Positions 1 through 7,802 of a stretch of DNA of 64,000 nt are shown here, in pieces; positions within the stretch are counted from its first letter, which is position 1; the number at the start of each line of letters is the position of its first letter. Location: assembly GCF_900115685.1 (NCBI RefSeq), contig NZ_FOXJ01000010.1, positions 124,001 to 188,000 on the forward strand, in the 5' to 3' direction. The DNA is from Variovorax sp. 770b2 (GTDB taxonomy: Bacteria; Pseudomonadota; Gammaproteobacteria; Burkholderiales; Burkholderiaceae_C). The notes below the pieces were generated by a model. The model saw nothing but the letters and a program-made list of their open reading frames with translations, was not told the origin of the DNA and did no database searches. The position numbers were made by a program, and so were the translations under genes.

Positions 1-690
1 CTCGGCGAACTGGGCGCCAAGGTGGCCATCACGGCGCGCAAGGCCGACGAACTCGAGGAAGCCAGGGCGCATCTCCAGGCGATGGGCATCGAGGCGCTGC
101 CCATCGTGTGCGACATGGGCAAGCTCGAGAACATTCCTGCGATGGTCGAACAGGTCATCGCCGGCCTCGGGCCGATCGACATCCTTGTCAACAATGCCGG
201 CACCACCTGGGGGGCCGCCACCATCGACCATTCGATCGACGCATGGAACAAGGTCATCACCTTGAATCTCAGCTCGATCTTCGTCGCGAGCCAGGAAGTC
301 GGAAAGCGTTGCATGGTGCCGCGCCGCAGCGGCAAGGTGATCAACATCGCCTCGGTGCAAGGCCTCTCGGGCGGCTACCCCGAGGGCATGCCGACGCTCG
401 CCTACAACGCGAGCAAGGGCGGCGTGGTCAACCTCACGCGCGCGCTGGCCAAGGAATGGGCGGCGCACGACATCAATGTCAATGCGATCGCGCCAGGTTA
501 CTTCGCGACCAAGATGACCAAATACATCCTGGATACCCAGCATGGCAAGACCGAAGACCTGGCACCGCTCAAACGCACCGGCGGCCCCGAGGACCTGAAG
601 GGCGTGACGGCGCTCCTGGCTTCCGATGCCTGCTCCTTCATCACGGGCCAGATCATCGCGGTCGACGGCGGCCTCACGGCCGTGTTCTGA
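1..690 (+). CDS. SDR-family NAD(P)-dependent oxidoreductase (5' end cut off by the window)
   Basis: Open from the first base with no start codon in view, so the Rossmann glycine motif is missing. The remaining 229 residues show SDR hallmarks: the NNAG motif, a catalytic Ser in NIASVQG, the YxxxK pair in AYNASKGG, and a C-terminal ITGQIIAVDGG. This classical fold reduces a keto group or oxidises a hydroxyl with NAD(P)H. It lies 10 bases before a PhaE-like gene and a PHA synthase, so a 3-ketoacyl-CoA reductase role (PhaB/FabG-like) supplying or removing 3-hydroxyacyl-CoA is plausible, but the substrate cannot be read from sequence. The family call is firm; the function is inferred. Confidence 0.9.
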   Translation, partial: LGELGAKVAITARKADELEEARAHLQAMGIEALPIVCDMGKLENIPAMVEQVIAGLGPIDILVNNAGTTWGAATIDHSIDAWNKVITLNLSSIFVASQEVGKRCMVPRRSGKVINIASVQGLSGGYPEGMPTLAYNASKGGVVNLTRALAKEWAAHDINVNAIAPGYFATKMTKYILDTQHGKTEDLAPLKRTGGPEDLKGVTALLASDACSFITGQIIAVDGGLTAVF

Positions 691-700
691 AGGAGCACCC

Positions 701-1201
701 GTGGCCGACCAGTCTTTGCTTGCATCGCTAGACCCCTTCACCTATTGGCGCGATGTTGTCTCGCAGGTGGAGAAGGGCGTGAACGAATTTGCCAACAGAA
801 AAATGAAGTCCGACAAGTTCGTGCGGGGCATGAACAAGGTGGTCGGCGTTTCGATGGCCGCCAAGAAGATGCGGCAGGATCTGATGCAGCGCTACTTCGA
901 AGCGCTGAACCTGCCAAGCCGTGCCGACGTGCTGGCGCTGGCCGAGAAGCTGCAGTCCATCGAAGACCGCCTGATCGGCATGGCGGCCGCGCTCGAGCGG
1001 CTCGATCGGCTCGATGGCGGCAAGGGCATCGCGGCCATCGGCATGCAGGGCGCCCCCGTGGTGCGTCGCACGAGAAAGCCACCGGCTCCTGCCGCAACGA
1101 TGGCGCTCGTGGCGCCGCCATCGCCATCGCCACGGCCATCGGCCGTCGCCGTGCCCGCGCGCAAGAAAACCGTCGCCGCCAGGCGGCAGGCCCGTTCATG
1201 A
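701..1201 (+). CDS. small PHA-synthase partner, PhaE/PhaM-like, with basic tail
   Basis: A 166-residue protein starting at GTG 701, preceded by AAGGAG 6 bases upstream. An in-frame ORF reaches back to 626, but that part overlaps the SDR gene. The N-terminal 110 residues are helical and amphipathic (DPFTYWRDVVSQ, then a stretch able to form a coiled coil ending AAALERLDRLDGG), as in phasins and PhaE subunits. The last 50 residues are rich in Pro, Ala, Lys and Arg (KKTVAARRQARS), like the histone-type tail of PhaM, which ties PHA granules to the nucleoid. Its stop overlaps the start of the synthase gene (ATGA). It is about half the length of a typical class III PhaE (about 360 residues), so it may be a reduced subunit or a synthase activator. 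The assignment rests on position and composition. Confidence 0.6.
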   Translation: MADQSLLASLDPFTYWRDVVSQVEKGVNEFANRKMKSDKFVRGMNKVVGVSMAAKKMRQDLMQRYFEALNLPSRADVLALAEKLQSIEDRLIGMAAALERLDRLDGGKGIAAIGMQGAPVVRRTRKPPAPAATMALVAPPSPSPRPSAVAVPARKKTVAARRQARS

Positions 1202-2277
1202 GCACATCGGACACCGCCGGCGAATCGATCGCGAGCCGCGTGCAGGCGGAGATCGAGCGCGCCCTGCAACGCAACATCAAGGGCCTCGAATTCCTTGGAT
1301 CGCGCGGCCCCGCCGTCGGCGTGACGCCGCGCGACCTGATCCATCAGCGCGGCACCCTGGCGCTCTACCACTACCGGCCGATGGTGGACGAGATCTACCG
1401 CGTGCCGCTGCTGCTCGTGATGGCGGTGACCAACCGGGGCTACATCCTGGACCTCGCACCCGGGCAGAGCCTCGTGGAGTTCCTGCTCAGGCAGGGCTAC
1501 GACGTGTTCATGATCGACTGGAACCCGCCACGGGCCGACGAGAAGAAGCTGCGGCTGGAGGACTACACCCTGGACTTCATTCCCGAGAGCCTGCGGTGCG
1601 TGCAGCACGCCACGGGCGAGGAAGACGTGACCCTGGTCGGGTATTGCATGGGCGGCGTGCTTTCCACGATCTACACCGCGCTGCATCCCGATGGCCCGGT
1701 GAAGAACCTCGCGGTGTTCACCACGCCCGTCGACTTCACCCAGATGAAGCTGTTCTCCAAATGGAGCGACAAGCGCCACTTCGATGTCGACCGCCTCGTG
1801 GACACCGTGGGCAACGCCCCCTCGGAAATGATCTACGCCGGCTTCGACATGCTGCGCCCGGCCGATCGCATCGCGGGCCAGGTGCAGCTGTGGGATAACC
1901 TCTGGAACGACGAATTCGTCAAGTCCTACCGCATGTTCGACCGCTGGGCCACGGACGTGCTGCCGCTGCCCGGCGAGCTCTTTCGCCAGACGACCAAGGA
2001 GTTCATGTGGGAGAACCGCCTCTACAAGAACGAACTGAGGATCGGCGGCCGGCGCGTGGACCTGAAGAGCATCAAGGTTCCGCTGTTCCATGCAATCGCG
2101 GAGCACGATCACATCGTGCCTTACGACGCCGCCAAGCCCCTGGTCGCGCAAGCCGGCTCCAGGGACAAGGAAGAAGTCGTTCTCAAGGGAGGCCACGTCA
2201 GCGTGGTGGCCGGTAGCAACGCAGTCAAGCGCCTCTGGCCCAAGCTTGACGCATGGTTGGGAGCACGTTCGACATGA
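1198..2277 (+). CDS. phaC: class III-like polyhydroxyalkanoate synthase (PhaC)
   Basis: A 359-residue alpha/beta-hydrolase of the size of class III PhaC. It polymerises (R)-3-hydroxyacyl-CoA into PHA on granule surfaces. The lipase-like box is GYCMGG with nucleophile Cys150. Asp304 (AEHDHIVP) and His333 (GGHVSV) complete the triad. The stretch YDVFMIDWNPP followed by LEDY is typical of PHA synthases rather than generic hydrolases. The start ATG 1198 overlaps the stop of the PhaE-like gene, and the end overlaps the GNAT gene start, so translation is probably coupled. Family knowledge says class III PhaC needs a partner subunit; the upstream gene is the obvious candidate. It is separated from the usual phaA/phaB genes and sits instead with acyl-activation genes. 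Confidence 0.85.
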   Translation: MSTSDTAGESIASRVQAEIERALQRNIKGLEFLGSRGPAVGVTPRDLIHQRGTLALYHYRPMVDEIYRVPLLLVMAVTNRGYILDLAPGQSLVEFLLRQGYDVFMIDWNPPRADEKKLRLEDYTLDFIPESLRCVQHATGEEDVTLVGYCMGGVLSTIYTALHPDGPVKNLAVFTTPVDFTQMKLFSKWSDKRHFDVDRLVDTVGNAPSEMIYAGFDMLRPADRIAGQVQLWDNLWNDEFVKSYRMFDRWATDVLPLPGELFRQTTKEFMWENRLYKNELRIGGRRVDLKSIKVPLFHAIAEHDHIVPYDAAKPLVAQAGSRDKEEVVLKGGHVSVVAGSNAVKRLWPKLDAWLGARST

Positions 2278-2879
2278 CGACAGACACGACAAACACATCC
2301 ACCCGTTCCTATCCGCGCGCCATCGAGACGCCCGACGGCGACATCGAATTGCGCCTGCTGACACCGGCCGACGAGGCCGCCGTGCTGGCCTTTGCGCAGG
2401 GCCTCTCGGTGCACGACCTGCTGTTCCTGCGGCGCGACATCAGCCAGCCCAAGGTGGTGGCGGCCTGGATGGACGCCACGCGCCGCGGCACCATCGTCAC
2501 CGTGCTGGCCACGCGCGGCGGCGCCGTGCTGGGGTGCGCCACCATCGTGCGCGACGACCTCTCGTGGTCGCGCCACGTGGGCGAGCTGCGGGTGATGGTC
2601 GCGCCTCAGGTGCGGGGCCAAAAGCTGGGGCAGAAGCTCACCCAGGAAGGCTTTGCCATCGCCCTGGAGATGGGTCTGGAAAAGCTCATCGCGCAGATGA
2701 CCGTCGACCAGCGCGGCGCGATCGCGGTGTTCGAAGGCCTGGGCTTCAAGCCCGAGGCGCTGCTGCGCGACCATGTCAAGGACCGTGACGGCCAGAAGCA
2801 CGACATCGTGATCCTGAGCCACGACGTGGCCCGATTCCATGCGCAGATGGCGGCCTACGGGCTGACCGAGGCGTTGTGA
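2274..2879 (+). CDS. GNAT-family N-acetyltransferase
   Basis: A 201-residue protein from ATG 2274, which overlaps the phaC stop. The acetyl-CoA-binding motif A region reads ELRVMVAPQVRGQKLGQKL, matching the V-x-P-x-x-R/Q-G-x-G/K-x-G/L pattern, followed by a helix and a beta strand with GLGFKPEALLRDHVKD. That ending is typical of GNAT enzymes acting on small molecules or protein amines. The substrate is unknown. Because it is embedded between a PHA synthase and an acyl-CoA ligase, it could acetylate a lysine of the ligase and control its activity, as Pat does with acetyl-CoA synthetase; this is only an inference. The end overlaps a possible GTG start of the next gene. Confidence 0.85.
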   Translation: MTTDTTNTSTRSYPRAIETPDGDIELRLLTPADEAAVLAFAQGLSVHDLLFLRRDISQPKVVAAWMDATRRGTIVTVLATRGGAVLGCATIVRDDLSWSRHVGELRVMVAPQVRGQKLGQKLTQEGFAIALEMGLEKLIAQMTVDQRGAIAVFEGLGFKPEALLRDHVKDRDGQKHDIVILSHDVARFHAQMAAYGLTEAL

Positions 2880-2902
2880 AAAAAAAGCCGGGAGACAACC
2901 CT

Positions 2903-4567
2903 GTGACCGCTCCATTGATCCAGCGCGCCGACAGCGCGTACGGCTATCCGCTGCTCATCAAGCAACTGCTGCATGCGCCGCTGGCCCATGCGGGCGAGCA
3001 AGAGATCGTCTACCGCGACCTGCGGCGCTACAACTACCGCAGCCTTCGGGAACGCATCGGCCGCCTGGCCAATGCGCTGGCCGCCTGCGGCGTGGGGCCG
3101 GGCGACACGGTGGCCGTGATGGACTGGGACAGCCATCGCTATCTCGAGTGCTACTTCGCGGTGCCCATGATGGCCGCCACGCTCATGACCGTGAACGTGC
3201 GGCTGTCGCCCGAGCAGATCCTCTACACGCTGGAGCATTCGAGCGCCAAGGTGCTGCTGGTCAATGCCGAATTTGCCTCGGTGGTCGAGGAACTGCTTCC
3301 CAAGCTCACGCATGCCAGGACCTTCATCCTGCTCGACGATTCCGCCGATGCACCGGTGGGCCGGGTTCCCTTCGCCGGCGAGTACGAGGCGCTGCTGGCC
3401 CAGGCACCGGCCGAGCATCGCTTCGAAGACTTCGACGAGAACACGCGCGCCACGGTGTTCTATACGACGGGCACCACGGGGCTTCCCAAGGGCGTGTCGT
3501 TCAGCCATCGCCAGCTGGTGCTGCATACCCTGGCGGTGATGGGCTTCATGGGCTCCAGCGCGCCCGGCCAGAACCTGCACCGCGGCGATGTCTACATGCC
3601 GATCACGCCGATGTTCCACGTGCATGCCTGGGGCCTGCCCTACGTGGCGACCGCGCTCGGCCTCAAGCAGGTGTACCCGGGCCGCTACGAGCCCAGGATG
3701 CTGCTGAAGCTGAAGAATGCGGAACAGGTCAGCTTCTCGCACTGCGTGCCGACCATCCTGCAGATGCTGCTGGCCGTTCCGGCGGCCGAGGCCGGCGAGC
3801 TGCAAGGCTGGAAGATCGTGATCGGCGGCTCGGCCCTGACCAAGTCGCTGGCACACGCCGCCCTGGAACGCGGCATCGATGTCTGGGCCGGCTACGGCAT
3901 GTCGGAAACCTGTCCGACCCTGTCGCAGGCGCAGCTCGCGCCGCAAGCCCATGCATTGCCCGAGGACGAGCAACTCGCGCTGCGCACGAAGTCCGGCGTG
4001 CCGCTGCCGCTGGTCGACATGCAGATCGTCGACCCCGACATGAAGCCCTTGCCGCGCGACGGCAAGTCCACCGGGGAAATCGTGGTGCGCGCGCCCTGGC
4101 TGGCCCAGGCCTACTTCGACAATCCAGAGGCCTCGCGGTCGCTCTGGGAAGGCGGCTACCTGCACACGCAGGACATCGGCAGCATCGACGCCAATGGCTA
4201 CCTGCAGATCACCGACCGCCTGAAGGACGTCATCAAGAGCGGCGGCGAATGGATCTCCTCGATCGAGGTCGAGGACCTGTTGCAGCGGCACGCGGGGGTG
4301 GCCGAGGCGGCCGTGCTCGGCATCAAGGACGAGAAATGGGGCGAGCGGCCGGTGGCGCTTGTCGTGGCACGTGCGAACCAGGATGGCGCGCTCACCGAAG
4401 CCGCGCTCAAGCAACATCTCATGGCCTATGTGGAGAGCGGCCAGATATCGAAGTTCGCGATTCCGGCATCGATCCTTCTTGTAGCCGCGATCGAGAAAAC
4501 CAGCGTCGGCAAGATCAACAAGCGGGCGCTGCGGGAGTACCATGCCGACGCATTTGGAGCAAAGTGA
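2903..4567 (+). CDS. AMP-forming acyl-CoA ligase (fatty-acid--CoA ligase family)
   Basis: A 554-residue adenylate-forming enzyme. I prefer GTG 2903 because GGAG lies 8 bases upstream; GTG 2876 is an alternative that overlaps the GNAT stop. Motifs in order: the ATP-binding loop YTTGTTGLPKG at about 187-197, the adenine motif GYGMSETCP near 330, the hinge DRLKDVIKSGGEWIS near 450, and the catalytic C-terminal Lys in KTSVGKINKRA. It converts a carboxylic acid, ATP and CoA to acyl-CoA, AMP and pyrophosphate. It resembles medium-chain and DmdB-type ligases; the chain length cannot be read. In this cluster it would activate the substrate that the dehydrogenase, decarboxylase and PHA synthase then handle. 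Confidence 0.9.
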   Translation: MTAPLIQRADSAYGYPLLIKQLLHAPLAHAGEQEIVYRDLRRYNYRSLRERIGRLANALAACGVGPGDTVAVMDWDSHRYLECYFAVPMMAATLMTVNVRLSPEQILYTLEHSSAKVLLVNAEFASVVEELLPKLTHARTFILLDDSADAPVGRVPFAGEYEALLAQAPAEHRFEDFDENTRATVFYTTGTTGLPKGVSFSHRQLVLHTLAVMGFMGSSAPGQNLHRGDVYMPITPMFHVHAWGLPYVATALGLKQVYPGRYEPRMLLKLKNAEQVSFSHCVPTILQMLLAVPAAEAGELQGWKIVIGGSALTKSLAHAALERGIDVWAGYGMSETCPTLSQAQLAPQAHALPEDEQLALRTKSGVPLPLVDMQIVDPDMKPLPRDGKSTGEIVVRAPWLAQAYFDNPEASRSLWEGGYLHTQDIGSIDANGYLQITDRLKDVIKSGGEWISSIEVEDLLQRHAGVAEAAVLGIKDEKWGERPVALVVARANQDGALTEAALKQHLMAYVESGQISKFAIPASILLVAAIEKTSVGKINKRALREYHADAFGAK

Positions 4568-4569
4568 CC

Positions 4570-5307
4570 ATGAAGGTAGAAGAACTCCTCAAGCAGGTCA
4601 GCACGCCGCTCGGTGCGCCGGCCTTTCCGCGCGGCCCCTACCGATTCAATGGCCGCGAGTACCTCAATATCACTTACCGCACCGACATCGAGGCGCTGCG
4701 CAAGGTGGTGCCCGAGCCGCTTGAAATCGACGAGCCGCTGGTGCGCTTCGAGGTCATGCGCATGCCCGACACCACGGGCCTTGGCAACTACACCGAGTGC
4801 GGCCAGGCCGTCGTGGTGCGCCTGGGGCAGGAGCGCGGGGAGTATCTGCACGCGATGTACGTGGACAGCCACCCGGCCATCGCGAGCGGGCGCGAGGTCA
4901 GCGCCTTTCCGAAGAAGCTCGGCGCGCCCCGGCTCTACACCGATTCCGACACGCTGGTCGGCACGCTCGACTACGGCACGCTGCGCATCGCGGTGGCGAC
5001 CATGGGCTACAAGCACGAGGCGCTGGAATTCGAAGAGGCCAAGGCCGAGATCTGCGTGCCGACCTTCATGCTCAAGCTCATGCGTGGCTACGACCGCAAG
5101 CTGCGCATCTGCGAACTCGTTCGCGCGCAGATCCAGGACATCGAGATCAAGGCCGCCTTTCGCGGCCCGGCCCGGCTGCAGCTGTTCGAGCACGTGCTGG
5201 CGCCCATGGCCGATTTCCCCGTGCGCGAGGTGATCGCGGCCAGCCATATCGTGGCCGATCTCTCGCTCACGCCGCCCTCGGTGGTGCATGACTACCTGGC
5301 TCGCTGA
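4570..5307 (+). CDS. adc: acetoacetate decarboxylase
   Basis: A 245-residue protein starting 2 bases after the ligase stop. It decarboxylates acetoacetate (or a related beta-keto acid) to acetone and CO2 through a Schiff base. The active-site block GREVSAFPKKLGAP places Lys115 and Lys116 at the same numbers as in the Clostridium acetobutylicum enzyme. Arg29, Glu61 and Glu76, the other residues known to matter in that enzyme, are also at the same positions. So it looks like a catalytically complete member rather than one of the divergent ADC-like aldolases or dehydratases. Finding it between an acyl-CoA ligase and a 3-hydroxyacyl-CoA dehydrogenase suggests that a beta-keto acid arises in the pathway. 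Confidence 0.93.
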   Translation: MKVEELLKQVSTPLGAPAFPRGPYRFNGREYLNITYRTDIEALRKVVPEPLEIDEPLVRFEVMRMPDTTGLGNYTECGQAVVVRLGQERGEYLHAMYVDSHPAIASGREVSAFPKKLGAPRLYTDSDTLVGTLDYGTLRIAVATMGYKHEALEFEEAKAEICVPTFMLKLMRGYDRKLRICELVRAQIQDIEIKAAFRGPARLQLFEHVLAPMADFPVREVIAASHIVADLSLTPPSVVHDYLAR

Positions 5308-5310
5308 ATC

Positions 5311-6288
5311 ATGAGCACGCCTTCTGCATCCGGCGCGATCGATGTCCTGCAGCGATTCCATCGGGTCACCGTGGTCGGTGGTGGCGTCATCGGTGCCTCC
5401 TGGGTCGCGTTGTTCCTTGCCAATGGCCTCGATGTCACGGTGCAGGACCCGCGCGCCGGCGTCGATGCCGAGGTGCGCGACCACGTGGCCCGCGCGGCCG
5501 ACGCATTGCGTGCGCTGGGTTTCAGCGAGCATGCGATGGCAGGCGGCCCCGAGCGCCTGCACTTCGAGCCCGACCTGGAACGCGCCGTTGCCGATGCCGA
5601 CCTGGTCCAGGAAACCGGCCCCGAGCGCAGCGATTTCAAACGCGACCTCTGGAAGCGCGCGGGCGCCGTGGTGGCACCGCATGCGCTGCTGCTGTCGTCC
5701 AGCTCGGGCATTCCGGCCAGCGAGCAGGCGCGGGACATGCTGGACCCTGCGCGCATGCTGATCGGCCATCCGTTCAATCCGCCGCACATCATTCCGCTGG
5801 TCGAAGTGGTGCCTGGCGAGAAGACATCGCCCGACGCCGTGGCCGATGCGGTGGCCTTCTACCGCGCGATCGGCAAGGTGCCGCAGGTGGTACGCAAGGA
5901 GATCGGGGGCTTTGTCGCCAATCGCCTGCAGTCGGCGATCTTTCGCGAGTGCGTCTCGCTGGTGGCCAAGGGCGTGGTCACCATCGACGAGCTCGATTCG
6001 ATCGTGACCCATTCGGTGGGCATGCGTTGGGCCGTCGACGGGCCGTTCGCTTCGTTCTACCTGGGCGGCGGAGACGGTGGCCTCCGCAGTTTCGTCAAGC
6101 AGTTCGGCCCCGGCATGGAGCGGCGCTGGGCCTCGATGCAGGAGGAGGTGCATTTCGACGAGCGCACGACCGAGTTGCTCTTCGCCCAGGCCGATGCCTC
6201 GTATGGCCAGCGCACGCGTGCAGAGCTCGAGGCTGAACGCGATGCGCGCCAGATCGCGCTGCTGCGGGCGTTGCGTTCCAAGGAGTGA
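5311..6288 (+). CDS. 3-hydroxyacyl-CoA dehydrogenase-type NAD-dependent enzyme
   Basis: A 325-residue single-domain HAD protein starting 4 bases after adc. The NAD-binding motif VVGGGVIGASW is at about 21-31, and the conserved HPFNPPH block carries the catalytic His153. The C-terminal dimerisation domain follows (GGFVANRLQSAIFRE). The general form fits 3-hydroxybutyryl-CoA dehydrogenase, L-carnitine dehydrogenase and lambda-crystallin-like enzymes. The length and the HPFNPPHIIPLVEVV wording are closest in style to carnitine or short-chain 3-hydroxy acid dehydrogenases. It would oxidise a 3-hydroxy compound to a 3-keto compound, which adc could then decarboxylate. The exact substrate is not determinable. 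Confidence 0.9.
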   Translation: MSTPSASGAIDVLQRFHRVTVVGGGVIGASWVALFLANGLDVTVQDPRAGVDAEVRDHVARAADALRALGFSEHAMAGGPERLHFEPDLERAVADADLVQETGPERSDFKRDLWKRAGAVVAPHALLLSSSSGIPASEQARDMLDPARMLIGHPFNPPHIIPLVEVVPGEKTSPDAVADAVAFYRAIGKVPQVVRKEIGGFVANRLQSAIFRECVSLVAKGVVTIDELDSIVTHSVGMRWAVDGPFASFYLGGGDGGLRSFVKQFGPGMERRWASMQEEVHFDERTTELLFAQADASYGQRTRAELEAERDARQIALLRALRSKE

Positions 6289-6293
6289 TCCGC

Positions 6294-7790
6294 ATGGCCG
6301 ACAACACGACCGACGGCATCCTGCGGGCGCTGGCCGATCGCAGCACGCACAGCGAAGGGTTCGATCCGCACGCGCATCTGCGCCACGTGCTCGGCGGCAT
6401 CGGGCTCACCCCCGAGGACAGCGGCGGCACCATCGGCTTCATCGGGCGCGACCCGATCATTCCGAGCGTGTTCCGCATCGCTTCGGCGGCCGGCATCGGA
6501 TTGGTCGCGAAGTCGGTGGCCATGGCCGCGCTGTGGCGCGCGCGCGGCGGCGACGGACAGGACATCGAGGTCGACCTGCGCCGCACGCCCCACCGGCTGT
6601 GCCCCTTCTACGACCGCAAATGGGAAAAGCTCAACGGCTACCCGCCGCGCAATACGGCCGATCCCGATTCGCCGTTCACCCTGAAGTTCTATGAAACCGG
6701 CGATGGCCGCTGGGTCATGCCGCTGAACCTCTACCCCAAGCTGAAGTCCTCGGCCCTCCGCCTGCTGGGGTGCAGCGACAGCGAAGCCGCCGTGGCCCAG
6801 GCGATCCGCGGCTGGAAGGCCGCCGAGCTCGAAGACACCTGCGCCAAGGCGGGCATCGTGATGCCCATGCTGCGCTCGGTCGAAGAGTTCATGCACGAGC
6901 CGCAGTACCTGCAGGTGCTGCGCGAGCTGCCGCTGATCGAGATCGAACGCATCGGCGACTCGGCGCCCGAGCCCTTCACGCCGAATCCGACGCAACCGCT
7001 CGATGGTGTGCGTGCGCTGGGCATGGCACGTGTCATCGCCGGTGCCGGCACCGGCCGCGCGCTCGCGCTGCATGGCGCCGATGTGCTCAACATCTGGCGG
7101 CCGAGCGACTTCGAAAGCGAACTGCTCTACGCCACCGCCAACGTGGGCGTGCGCTCCTCGGTGCTCGATGTGGACGATGCCGCGGGCCATGCGCGCATGC
7201 AGGCGCTGCTGGCCGGCGCCGACGTTTTCTATGCGAACCGGCGCAAGGGTTTTCTCGACCGCTACGGCCTCTCGGCCACGCAGGCGGCCGCGGCGCGGCC
7301 GGGCATCATCCACGCGAGCGTGAGCCTGCATGGCGAGCAAGGTCCCTGGGCCGACAGGCCGGGCTTCGACCAGACCGCGGGCTGCGTCACGGGCGTCATG
7401 ACGCTGGAAGGCTCGCCGAGCGAACCCAGGCTGCCGGCCATCATGGTCGTCAACGACTACCTGGGTGCCTGGCTGCTGACCAGCGGCATCGCGGCGGCCC
7501 TGATGCGCCGCGCGCGCGAAGGCGGCAGCTACCGCGTGCATGTCTCCCTCACGCGCTTGTCCCTGTGGCTCTACAGCCTGGGCCTCTTCGACAAGTCCTA
7601 TGCGCACGCCGCCGCCAACGGCAGCGACGAGCACCGCTACCTCGACCCCGAGGTGTTCACGGCCGATACGCCGATGGGCGCCTACCAGGGCGTGACCGAG
7701 CAGGTGCGCATGTCGTCGACACCGGGCCGCTATGGCCAGGTGCTGGTTCCGCGCGGCTCGTGCAAGCCGGAGTGGCTTGCGCGCGGCTGA
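6294..7790 (+). CDS. family III CoA-transferase (CaiB/BaiF type)
   Basis: A 498-residue protein; ATG 6294 follows AAGGAG at 6280-6285. GTG 6285 is an alternative start. Family III CoA-transferases move CoA between carboxylic acids using a catalytic Asp. The likely one lies in PGFDQTAGCVTG, about two thirds of the way along, followed by the typical NDYLGAWLLTSGIAAAL helix. The first 230 residues form an unusual N-terminal portion (RRTPHRLCPFYDRKWEKL) before the canonical start of the fold at DGVRALGMARVIAGAG. It is the last gene of the cluster and probably swaps CoA from a product onto an incoming acid, an ATP-saving alternative to the ligase. The family is clear; the substrates are unknown. 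Confidence 0.88.
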   Translation: MADNTTDGILRALADRSTHSEGFDPHAHLRHVLGGIGLTPEDSGGTIGFIGRDPIIPSVFRIASAAGIGLVAKSVAMAALWRARGGDGQDIEVDLRRTPHRLCPFYDRKWEKLNGYPPRNTADPDSPFTLKFYETGDGRWVMPLNLYPKLKSSALRLLGCSDSEAAVAQAIRGWKAAELEDTCAKAGIVMPMLRSVEEFMHEPQYLQVLRELPLIEIERIGDSAPEPFTPNPTQPLDGVRALGMARVIAGAGTGRALALHGADVLNIWRPSDFESELLYATANVGVRSSVLDVDDAAGHARMQALLAGADVFYANRRKGFLDRYGLSATQAAAARPGIIHASVSLHGEQGPWADRPGFDQTAGCVTGVMTLEGSPSEPRLPAIMVVNDYLGAWLLTSGIAAALMRRAREGGSYRVHVSLTRLSLWLYSLGLFDKSYAHAAANGSDEHRYLDPEVFTADTPMGAYQGVTEQVRMSSTPGRYGQVLVPRGSCKPEWLARG

Positions 7791-7802
7791 GCGCCTCCTG
7801 TC

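Noticed and set aside
2876..4567. GTG 2876 as ligase start
   Set aside because: It overlaps the GNAT stop, which is attractive, but GTG 2903 has a clear GGAG at the right distance and starts the conserved part.
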